Source: Acidimicrobiaceae bacterium
Lineage (GTDB): Bacteria > Actinomycetota > Acidimicrobiia > Acidimicrobiales > RAAP-2
NCBI GenBank assembly: GCA_003152015.1
Contig: PLZF01000031.1
Location: 614-64,613, forward strand
Direction: 5' to 3'
DNA length: 64,000 bases
Both the position numbers and the translations under genes were made by a program. Shown here in pieces: positions 17,112 through 24,074 of the stretch; the first letter of the stretch is position 1, and every line of letters begins with the position of its first letter. A model generated the notes under the pieces. That model was not told the origin of the DNA. It did not search any database and worked only from the letters and a program-made list of their open reading frames with translations.

Positions 17112-17759
17112 TCAACCCTGCAGCGAGCGCAACAACTCCTCGTCGAAGCCGTGGAGCGAGTCCAGAAGGGCGTCGCAAAACCCCCAGCGGGCCGATCCAA
17201 CCGCTGACATCTCGGGGACGGCCACCACCCTCATACGGGCGGCTTTGGCCGAGATGGCCCCATTGAACGAGTCCTCCACCGCCAGGCAGTCGGTGGGCTC
17301 GACGCCGAGCTTGGCCGCCGTCGAGAGGTAGGAACCCGGGTGGGGCTTGCCAACGGGCTCCCACTCAGCGGAGTGCCACAGGGTGACCTCCGATTCGACC
17401 CCCAGACGGCGCAGGGCGGCCGCGATGACCACCGCATACGATCCCGAGCACACCGCCACCGGAAGCGACAGGCGACCGCAGAGAGCCACGGCATCGAGCG
17501 CTCCGGGCATCGGTTCACCCCCGAAGGCAATCAACTCGGCCACCCGGTGAGTCGTCGCCCGCTCTACTTCCACCGGGGTCATACCCTCCCACGGGCGGCG
17601 ATCCCACCAGTGGCGAACGGCGTCGTCGATCCGCAGGCCCATGGTCTGGCGGGTATCCCTCTCTGACAGGTGCACTCCCACCGAGGCGAACACCTCAATT
17701 TCGGCCTGGCGCCAGAACGGCTCCGAGTCGATGAGCAGACCGTCGAGGTCGAAGATCAC
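17112..17759 (-). CDS. HAD-superfamily phosphatase (beta-phosphoglucomutase/hexitol phosphatase-like)
   Basis: 215-residue cytosolic phosphohydrolase. Motif I is IFDLDGLLIDSEPFW with both catalytic Asp residues, motif II is VCSGS, the motif III Lys is in VGKPHPGSYL, and motif IV is VEDSFNG. The helical cap lies between motifs I and II (subclass I). The DSEPFW start and the cap place it near the phosphatases of sugar or polyol phosphates, such as HxpB, but the substrate cannot be fixed. The start is GTG 17759 with no clear ribosome-binding site; the frame stays open upstream to the sucD stop, so a slightly longer N-terminus beginning on a rare codon is possible. It is 50 bp downstream of sucD on the same strand. 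Confidence 0.85.
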   Translation of the reverse strand: MIFDLDGLLIDSEPFWRQAEIEVFASVGVHLSERDTRQTMGLRIDDAVRHWWDRRPWEGMTPVEVERATTHRVAELIAFGGEPMPGALDAVALCGRLSLPVAVCSGSYAVVIAAALRRLGVESEVTLWHSAEWEPVGKPHPGSYLSTAAKLGVEPTDCLAVEDSFNGAISAKAARMRVVAVPEMSAVGSARWGFCDALLDSLHGFDEELLRSLQG

Positions 17760-17809
17760 CGCGGCGATGGGTCGCCCGGCATGGGCTTCTGCTGACGGGA
17801 CTCCGGTGC

Positions 17810-18700
17810 TCAGGCGAGCTCCTTCACGACGTCGACCATCGCCTCACCGGCTTCGCTCAGGTTCTGTGCCACCGTGACCCCGGCTGCCGACAACGCGTCC
17901 ATCTTGGCCTGGGCGGTGCCTTTGGAACCGGAGATGATGGCCCCGGCGTGCCCCATCTTCCGTCCGGGCGGGGCTGTGACCCCGGCCACGTAGGAAACGA
18001 CCGGCTTGGTGACCGACGAGGCGATGAACTCCGCCGCCTCCTCTTCAGCCGATCCGCCGATCTCCCCGATCATCATGATGGCGCGGGTGTCCGGATCGGC
18101 TTCGAAGGCCCGGAGACAGTCGATGAAGCTGGTGCCCGGCACCGGGTCGCCTCCGATACCCACGCAGGAGGTCTGCCCGACCCCATGCTGAGAGAGCTCA
18201 TGGAGTGCCTGGTAGGTCAGAGTGCCCGACCGGGAGACGATCCCCACCGGGCCACCAGCCATGGCGATGTCGCCCGACGTGATGCCGATGTTGCACTTTC
18301 CCGGAGAGATGATCCCGGGGCAGTTCGGCCCCAGAAGCCGGGTGGATGGGAAATCGCGGATCAGCCGGTTGTAGGTCAGGGCCTCGTCGATGGCCGGAAT
18401 ACCCTCGGTGATACACACCACGAATGGCACTCCGGCTGCCGCCGCCTCGATGATGGCGTCGGCGGCGAACTTGGGTGGGACGGAGATGAATGACGCGTTG
18501 GCGCCGGTGGCCTTCACCGCCTCGGCAACGGTGGCGAAGATCGGAATACCCTCGATCTCTTCGCCGCCCCGCTTCGGGTTGGTGCCGGCAACCACCTGGG
18601 TACCGTAGGCCCGGTTACGGAGGCCGTGGTACAGGCCCTGGCTGGTCGGGCTGATGCCCTGGACCACCACTTTGGTGTTCTCGTCTACGAAGATGCTCAC
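17810..18700 (-). CDS. sucD: Succinyl-CoA synthetase alpha subunit SucD
   Basis: Alpha subunit of the TCA-cycle enzyme that converts succinyl-CoA, ADP (or GDP) and phosphate to succinate, CoA and ATP. At 296 residues it is typical. It has the N-terminal CoA-binding Rossmann region (VVQGISPTSQGLYHGLRNRA), TNPKRGGEEIEGIPIF, GPNCPGIISPGKCNIG, and the phosphorylated His in MGHAGAIISG near the C-terminus. The ATG overlaps the sucC stop as ATGA. Together with the B12-binding subunit just upstream, it suggests flow of succinyl-CoA from methylmalonyl-CoA into the TCA cycle (inference). Confidence 0.96.
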   Translation of the reverse strand: MSIFVDENTKVVVQGISPTSQGLYHGLRNRAYGTQVVAGTNPKRGGEEIEGIPIFATVAEAVKATGANASFISVPPKFAADAIIEAAAAGVPFVVCITEGIPAIDEALTYNRLIRDFPSTRLLGPNCPGIISPGKCNIGITSGDIAMAGGPVGIVSRSGTLTYQALHELSQHGVGQTSCVGIGGDPVPGTSFIDCLRAFEADPDTRAIMMIGEIGGSAEEEAAEFIASSVTKPVVSYVAGVTAPPGRKMGHAGAIISGSKGTAQAKMDALSAAGVTVAQNLSEAGEAMVDVVKELA

Positions 18701-19845
18701 GACTGGCCTCCGGCTAGGGCAACCACACGGCGTGCGGCGTCGAGCATGGTCGGCTCGGCGACCAGGCGATCGGACAGATGGTCGGCCAGGATCTCCCGGC
18801 CGGCGACGGCGTTGGTGCCGTCCAACCTCAGCACGATGGGCGAGTGGATCTCCACCCGCTCCAGGGCTTCGAGAATCCCCTTGGCCACCTCGTCCACCAG
18901 GGTGATTCCTCCGAAGATATTGACGAAAATGGAGCGCACCGCCGGATCGGAGTTGATGACCTCCAAGGCGGCGGCCATGACGTCAGCGTTGGCGCCACCC
19001 CCGATATCCAAGAAGTTGGCTGCCGATCCTCCGCACTGGTTGACCACGTCGAGGGTACTCATGGCCAAGCCGGCACCATTGGCGATGATGCCCACCGAAC
19101 CGTCGAGGCCTATGTAGTTGAGGCCCCGTTCCTTGGCCCGGGCCTCGCGTTCGTCTTGGACATCGGCTCCGGCGAACTCCTCCCACTCGGGATGCCGGTA
19201 GGCGGCGTTGTCGTCGAGGGTGACTTTGGCATCGAGAGCGTGGACCTTTCCCTCCGGTGTGAGGATCAGCGGGTTGATCTCGGCCAGGTCGCAATCGCCT
19301 TCGGTGTAACAGGTATAGAGCTTCACCAGCAGCTCGGCCGCCTGGGCCCGGGCCGGTTCATCGAGGTTGGCTCGGTCCACCCACTCACGGGCCGCCTCGA
19401 GACTGAGACCGTCCACCGGGTCGACGTGAATCAGGGCGATGGCATCAGGATTGGTCACGGCCACCTCCTCGATCTCGACACCTCCCTCGGCCGACAACAT
19501 TCCGAGGTGCTTCTTGGCGCTGCGATCGAGCGTGAAGCTGGCGTAGTACTCGCGCTCGATATCCGAGGCGTGCTCGATCCAGAGTCGTTTCACGACGTGG
19601 CCCTTGATATCGAGGCCGAGGATGTTCCCGGCATGGGTCCTCACCTCATCGGCGTCATTGGCCAGCTTCACCCCGCCTGCCTTACCGCGGCCTCCCACCT
19701 TGACCTGTGCCTTGACCACCACCGGGTAGCCGGCCTGACCGGCCTGGACCACGGCTTCGTCGACTGTGTCCGCCACCCCTCCTTTGGAAATAGGGATGCC
19801 GAACCGGGCGAAGTACTGCTTGCCCTGGTACTCGAAGAGATCCAC
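18697..19845 (-). CDS. sucC: Succinyl-CoA synthetase beta subunit SucC
   Basis: 382-residue ATP-grasp subunit that binds nucleotide and succinate. The N-terminus MDLFEYQGKQYFARFGIPI is diagnostic, followed by VVKAQVKVGGRGKAGGVKLA of the ATP-grasp fold, CDLAEINPLILTPEGKVHALDAK and the C-terminal LDIGGGANADVMAAAL and IFVNIFGGITLVDEVAKG. The ORF track extends to 20040; I start at GTG 19845, preceded by GAGAGGA, because the extra residues have no homology and cross a tandem repeat. Paired with sucD by a four-base overlap. Confidence 0.96.
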   Translation of the reverse strand: MDLFEYQGKQYFARFGIPISKGGVADTVDEAVVQAGQAGYPVVVKAQVKVGGRGKAGGVKLANDADEVRTHAGNILGLDIKGHVVKRLWIEHASDIEREYYASFTLDRSAKKHLGMLSAEGGVEIEEVAVTNPDAIALIHVDPVDGLSLEAAREWVDRANLDEPARAQAAELLVKLYTCYTEGDCDLAEINPLILTPEGKVHALDAKVTLDDNAAYRHPEWEEFAGADVQDEREARAKERGLNYIGLDGSVGIIANGAGLAMSTLDVVNQCGGSAANFLDIGGGANADVMAAALEVINSDPAVRSIFVNIFGGITLVDEVAKGILEALERVEIHSPIVLRLDGTNAVAGREILADHLSDRLVAEPTMLDAARRVVALAGGQS

Positions 19846-19877
19846 CGGATCCGTTCCTCTCTGTTGGTGATAACGGT

Positions 19878-19940
19878 TCTGACTACGTCTGACTACATGG
19901 CTGTGTGGCTGCATTGCTGTGTGGCTGCATTGCTGTGTGG
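19878..19940. repeat. Short tandem repeats upstream of sucC
   Basis: CTGTGTGGCTGCATTG occurs twice in tandem and then half again (19901-19940), next to a direct repeat of CTGACTACGT/CTGACTACAT (about 19880-19899). They lie between the stop of the cobalamin-binding gene and the sucC start. There is no spacer structure, so this is not a CRISPR array. A regulatory role is possible but not shown. Confidence 0.75.
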
Positions 19941-19975
19941 AACTACGGCCCATGCGGGCCGACTTGGGTTGGCCT

Positions 19976-20383
19976 TCAGCCACCTTCTCGGGCGTCGAGC
20001 GCTTCGGCCAACCAGGCCCCGATGGCCGGCAACGGCGCACCCGGGGTGAAGACCTCGGCGACGCCCTGTTCTTTCAACACCGGGATGTCGGCCTCGGGGA
20101 TGATCCCTCCGACCAGGACCAGCACATCGTCTCGACCCTGCTCTTTGAGGCTTTCCATAACCCGGGGGACGAGGGTGAGATGCGCTCCGGAGAGGAGTGA
20201 CAGCCCCACCGCATCTGCATCCTCCTGGATCACGGCCTGAACCACCTGCTCGGGTGTCTGATGGAGCCCGGTGTAGATGACCTCGAACCCGGCGTCGCGC
20301 AGGGCCCTGGCAATCACCTTGGCGCCGCGGTCGTGCCCGTCCAGCCCGGGTTTGGCCACGACCACTCGATATGGTCGTTTCAC
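19976..20383 (-). CDS. Stand-alone cobalamin-binding subunit of methylmalonyl-CoA mutase type
   Basis: 135-residue protein that corresponds to the B12-binding C-terminal domain of methylmalonyl-CoA mutase and nothing else. The signature [14 protein letters not shown] carries the DxHxxG motif whose His is the lower cobalt ligand; SLLSGAH and [15 protein letters not shown] are the other nucleotide-loop contacts. The N-terminus [20 protein letters not shown] is almost the family consensus. I use GTG 20383; the ORF is open further upstream but unrelated. No catalytic (large) subunit occurs in the window, so it presumably partners with one encoded elsewhere, either methylmalonyl-CoA mutase or a related acyl-CoA mutase. 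It precedes sucC-sucD on the same strand. Confidence 0.88.
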   Translation of the reverse strand: MKRPYRVVVAKPGLDGHDRGAKVIARALRDAGFEVIYTGLHQTPEQVVQAVIQEDADAVGLSLLSGAHLTLVPRVMESLKEQGRDDVLVLVGGIIPEADIPVLKEQGVAEVFTPGAPLPAIGAWLAEALDAREGG

Positions 20384-20561
20384 GGAGGCCGATACTAAAC
20401 GCTGACGGACCATCAGGCGCCAAACGGCCCTCACCGACCCCGGGCGATGCCTGACAATTGGCCACAGGAGCCTGGGGCCGGAAATGGGCGCTGACGCCTG
20501 AAATGCCGTGGTACGTTCGGCCTGATTCCCTCGATACGACCCCCCCGATTCGGAGGACGCC

Positions 20562-21515
20562 GTGCCCACGCCGGCTGAAGCCGTGGATCCATCCAACCAA
20601 TACGCCTCACACTCGTCACCGTCTTCGTCGCGGCTGGGGGGCTTGGTACAGGTCGCCCGACCTCGTCAATGGATCAAGAACCTCTTGGTGTTCGTGGCAC
20701 CGGCAGTGGCCGGAGTCCTCTTCCACCAGCACGCCCTGCTGCGTAGCGCGGCGGCATTCGGCATGTTCTGCATTGCCGCCAGCGGCGCCTATTTTCTGAA
20801 CGACTCCCTTGATGCGGAGGCCGATCGGGCTCATCCGGTGAAACGCCTCAGACCGATTGCCGCCGGAGTCGTGCCGGTTGGGGCGGGACTCGGGATAGGT
20901 GTCGGGCTCCTGATCGTCTCGGTCGCCCTCGGCTCCCTGTTGGCCGGTTGGCACATGGCTGTCGTCATGGTCACCTACGGCATCGTCAACACCGTGTACT
21001 CATTGGGGCTGAAGAATGAGCCCATCCTCGACCTGGCCGCGGTGAGCTCGGGGTTTGTGCTCCGGGCGGTTGCCGGCGGCGTCGCCGTCGGTGTGCCCTT
21101 GTCCAATTGGTTCCTCATCGTGGCATCGTTCGGATCGTTGCTCATCGTGACCGGTAAGCGATCCGGTGAGAAGCAACTGCTCGCCGATCACCTGACCGAT
21201 CACACTGATGTGCGACAGACTCTCGGTCTGTACACCGTCTCATTTCTGCAGACGGTCCGCACGCTGTCGGCCGCCGTATCGGTGACCGCCTACTGCCTGT
21301 GGGCCTTCGAACGTGCGAGCCAGGTTCACCCCGGACACGACCCCGTGTGGTTTCAGCTGACCATCGTGCCGTTCGTGATCGGCTTGCTCCACGTGGTGCG
21401 TATTCTCGACTCCGGCCAGGGGGCCGTGCCGGAAGAACTGGCCATCCACGACCATCGTTTGCAGATCTACGGCGTGGTGTGGGTCGCCTTGTTCGCAGTT
21501 GGAATCTACGGATGA
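20562..21515 (+). CDS. ubiA: Decaprenyl-phosphate phosphoribosyltransferase (UbiA family, Rv3806c-like)
   Basis: Polytopic membrane enzyme expected to transfer 5-phosphoribose from PRPP to decaprenyl phosphate, the first committed step to DPA. The 317-residue protein has the UbiA first Asp motif [20 protein letters not shown] and the second Asp region [26 protein letters not shown], plus about eight to nine hydrophobic helices. The LRPI segment and the KRSGEKQ loop resemble the DPPR synthase group rather than quinone prenyltransferases. Its stop overlaps dprE1 as ATGA, and the two following genes complete the pathway, which makes the specific assignment strong. No PAP2-like phosphatase for the next step is found in the cluster. 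Confidence 0.9.
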   Translation: MPTPAEAVDPSNQYASHSSPSSSRLGGLVQVARPRQWIKNLLVFVAPAVAGVLFHQHALLRSAAAFGMFCIAASGAYFLNDSLDAEADRAHPVKRLRPIAAGVVPVGAGLGIGVGLLIVSVALGSLLAGWHMAVVMVTYGIVNTVYSLGLKNEPILDLAAVSSGFVLRAVAGGVAVGVPLSNWFLIVASFGSLLIVTGKRSGEKQLLADHLTDHTDVRQTLGLYTVSFLQTVRTLSAAVSVTAYCLWAFERASQVHPGHDPVWFQLTIVPFVIGLLHVVRILDSGQGAVPEELAIHDHRLQIYGVVWVALFAVGIYG

Positions 21516-23041
21516 TGCGCACACGACTCGGTCGACAGGCCCTCCTCACCGGCTGGGGACGCACGGCCCCTTCCTCGGCCGATGTAGTCCACGCCGTCCA
21601 TCCCGACGTAGTGGACCAGGCCATGAGAATCGCGGCCTCGGAGCCTTCGGCGGGACGCGGGATGATTGCCCGCGGTCTCGGTCGCAGTTACGGCGATGCC
21701 GCCCAGAACGCCGGGGGGATCGTGGTGGATGCCACCTGGCTTGATGCAATCCACCACGTGGATTTCGAAAACGGGATGATCACCGTGGGTGCCGGGGTAA
21801 GCCTCGAAACCCTGATGGAGCGGTTCGTCCCCATGGGCTGGTTCGTGCCGGTAACCCCGGGCACCCGGATGGTCACGGTCGGCGGGGCCATTGCCGCTGA
21901 CATCCACGGGAAGAATCATCATCGAGATGGCAGTTTCTGCTCCCACGTCACCCGGATGACCCTGGTGACACCCACCGGGTCGTTTGAACTGTCAGCCCAA
22001 TCAGACCCTGATCTCTTTTGGGCGACAGCCGGCGGCATGGGGCTCACCGGGGTGATCACCGATGCCACCCTGCAGATGATTCCTGTCGAGACCAGCTACA
22101 TGTTGGTGGACACGGAGCGAGCTACCGATCTCGACGACGTGATGGACAAGATGGTCTCCGGCGACGATGGCTACCGATACTCGGTGGCGTGGATCGACTG
22201 CCAGTCGACTGGCAGTCGGCTCGGACGCTCGGTACTGACCCGGGGCGACCATGCCCGCCTCGAAGACCTGCCCGCCCGACTCCAACAGGATCCGGACAAG
22301 GCTCGGGCCTTTCATCCCCGCACCCTCATCACGGTGCCCATCACCCCACCCAGCGGCCTGCTCAATCCACTCACGGTCGGGGCTTTCAACGAACTGTGGT
22401 TCCGCAAGGCACCCAAGCATCAGACGGCCAAACCGCATCATATGACGGGGTTCTTCCATCCCCTCGACGGGGTCGGATCGTGGAACCGGCTCTACGGCCG
22501 AAAAGGGTTCCTCCAGTACCAATTCGTCGTCGCCGACCGATACGGCGAAACGGTGCGCCGGGTTATCGAACGGCTCACCTCGTTGAAGTTGGCATCGTTC
22601 CTTGCCGTCTTGAAGCGCTTCGGTCCCGGGGACCCGGGACCCCTCTCGTTCCCGATGGCCGGGTGGACCCTGGCCCTCGACCTGCCCGTCGGCTACCACC
22701 TTCTCGACTCCCTTCTCGATGAGCTCGATCAGTTGGTCATGGGAGTGGGTGGACGGATCTACCTGGCCAAAGACTCGCGGGTATCACCCGAGAACTTCGC
22801 GGCCATGTACCCACGGCTCGACGAGTGGCGGGCTGTCCGCCACCGGGTCGATCCCGATGGCCTCCTGCGCTCTGACCTCGGACGCCGACTCGGCCTCTGC
22901 AGCGACGTCAACACCGAACCGGGACATCTCCGGCCTGGGCCTGGGTCTGGCGAACCAGCACCGAAGAAGAAACGTGCCCCGGGCAAGAAACGGGCGCTCT
23001 CCACTCCCATCCCCCGACAGAACGGACGTCTTCATGATTGA
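21512..23041 (+). CDS. dprE1: Decaprenylphosphoryl-beta-D-ribose 2'-oxidase DprE1
   Basis: FAD-dependent oxidase that, with DprE2, epimerises DPR to DPA. The vanillyl-alcohol-oxidase-type FAD domain holds RGLGRSYGDAAQNAGG and AAADIHGKNHHRDGSF, the latter with the FAD-contacting His. The substrate domain has LSFPMAGWTLALDLPV, GGRIYLAKDSR and MYPRLDEWRAVR, which align well with Mycobacterium DprE1. In that alignment the residue equal to mycobacterial Cys387 (target of benzothiazinones) is Ala. The 509 residues exceed the mycobacterial 461 because of a basic, disordered tail (PKKKRAPGKKR). The track ORF is too long; ATG 21512 overlaps the ubiA stop. Confidence 0.93.
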   Translation: MMRTRLGRQALLTGWGRTAPSSADVVHAVHPDVVDQAMRIAASEPSAGRGMIARGLGRSYGDAAQNAGGIVVDATWLDAIHHVDFENGMITVGAGVSLETLMERFVPMGWFVPVTPGTRMVTVGGAIAADIHGKNHHRDGSFCSHVTRMTLVTPTGSFELSAQSDPDLFWATAGGMGLTGVITDATLQMIPVETSYMLVDTERATDLDDVMDKMVSGDDGYRYSVAWIDCQSTGSRLGRSVLTRGDHARLEDLPARLQQDPDKARAFHPRTLITVPITPPSGLLNPLTVGAFNELWFRKAPKHQTAKPHHMTGFFHPLDGVGSWNRLYGRKGFLQYQFVVADRYGETVRRVIERLTSLKLASFLAVLKRFGPGDPGPLSFPMAGWTLALDLPVGYHLLDSLLDELDQLVMGVGGRIYLAKDSRVSPENFAAMYPRLDEWRAVRHRVDPDGLLRSDLGRRLGLCSDVNTEPGHLRPGPGSGEPAPKKKRAPGKKRALSTPIPRQNGRLHD

Positions 23042-23795
23042 CGCCATCGGCAGACCGCAATCACTCCTGGTGCTCGGAGGATCGTCTGAGATCGCCCAAT
23101 CCATCGTGGCCAAGATGGCGCCGGCCCGGTGCCGCACGGTCATCCTGGCCGGACGGAATGGACCCCGCCTCTCTGCGGCCGCCGACCTTGCCAGAGCCGC
23201 AGGGGCCGAAGTGGTCGAGACGGTCGCCTTCGATGCGACCGACACCGCGAACCACGTCGCATTCGCCGATGGCGTGTTCGACCGGTTCGGCGATATCGAC
23301 GTGGTGCTGGTGGCCGCGGGCGTGCTGGGGGATCAGAGCGTCGACGAGCACAATCCGGTAGCCGCAGCCGAGGTGATCGCCACCAATTTCGGCGGATTGG
23401 CCTCCGCCATGCTGGCAGTCACTGACCGGCTGAGGCGCCAGGGGCATGGTCGTCTGGTTGTGCTGTCGTCGGTAGCCGGGCAGCGGGCCCGGAAGGCCAA
23501 CTTCATCTACGGGGCTTCAAAAGCCGGCCTCGATGCCTTCTCCCAGGGTCTGGGTGACTCGTTGGAGGGAAGCGGCGTCCGGGTCATGATTGTCCGTCCG
23601 GGGTTTGTGGTCGGCCGGATGACCGAAGGGATGAACCCTGCGCCGTTCTCGACTACTCCCGATGCGGTGGCTGACGCGGTGGCCCATGGGATCGAGTCGG
23701 GGACGACGGTGGTCTACGTGCCTTCCGTCCTGCGGTGGGTGTTCGCAGTCATGCGCCATCTGCCTGGCTGGCTCTGGCGACGCATGCCGGGTTGA
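23034..23795 (+). CDS. dprE2: Decaprenylphosphoryl-2-keto-beta-D-erythro-pentose reductase DprE2
   Basis: 253-residue short-chain dehydrogenase that reduces the keto intermediate made by DprE1 to give DPA. The NAD(P)H loop is VLGGSSEIAQSIV, the catalytic set includes the Ser of LSSVAGQRARKANF and YGASKAG (YxxxK), and RPGFVVGRMTEGM follows, as in mycobacterial DprE2. A C-terminal hydrophobic/amphipathic region (LRWVFAVMRHLPGWLWRRM) may touch the membrane, as proposed for relatives. The ATG at 23034 overlaps the dprE1 3' end by eight bases; the track's 358-residue ORF is an upstream extension inside dprE1. Confidence 0.92.
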   Translation: MIDAIGRPQSLLVLGGSSEIAQSIVAKMAPARCRTVILAGRNGPRLSAAADLARAAGAEVVETVAFDATDTANHVAFADGVFDRFGDIDVVLVAAGVLGDQSVDEHNPVAAAEVIATNFGGLASAMLAVTDRLRRQGHGRLVVLSSVAGQRARKANFIYGASKAGLDAFSQGLGDSLEGSGVRVMIVRPGFVVGRMTEGMNPAPFSTTPDAVADAVAHGIESGTTVVYVPSVLRWVFAVMRHLPGWLWRRMPG

Positions 23796-23805
23796 GGCCG
23801 GATGC

Positions 23806-23937
23806 GCCGCCGGACCTGACCGTCCAGAACCCGGCGCCGCCGTCGATCGGCTGATCCAGGGGTGTCTCCCTCAGCGAACCCAAGTTGGGCGCATCGCCGA
23901 AGTCGAACACTCCACCATCGGAACCGAAGAGCCAACA
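23806..23937 (-). pseudogene. Relic of one DGGVFxFGDA-type repeat
   Basis: In the minus frame of ORF 23749-24042, residues 36-79 read CWLFGSDGGVFDFGDAPNLG then SLRETPLDQPIDGGAGFW, then a degraded end (TVRSGG). This matches one unit of the WLVASDGGVFAFGDA.FYGS..LNKPIVG repeat common in secreted actinobacterial proteins. Only one unit is present, without signal peptide or partner domain, squeezed into the 279-bp convergent gap between dprE2 and the next gene. I read it as the decayed end of a lost gene; the rest of the gap shows nothing further. Confidence 0.6.
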
Positions 23938-24074
23938 GCCGCACCGCTCGGCGTCGCCGGCATGGACACGATGGTGGAGTTCAGGAGTTCCGCAGGCATT
24001 CATGACCCCGCTCGGCCTGAGCATCGTGACGCGCCAAGTCATTGGCGGGCATGGCGATCGGACGCGGATCGACC

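Noticed and set aside
19901-19940. Possible CRISPR-like array
   Set aside because: The 16-bp units are contiguous with no spacers and only 2.5 copies; no cas genes in the window.
18778-20049. 423-residue plus-strand ORF over sucC
   Set aside because: Antisense shadow of sucC with His/Gly/Asp-rich composition.
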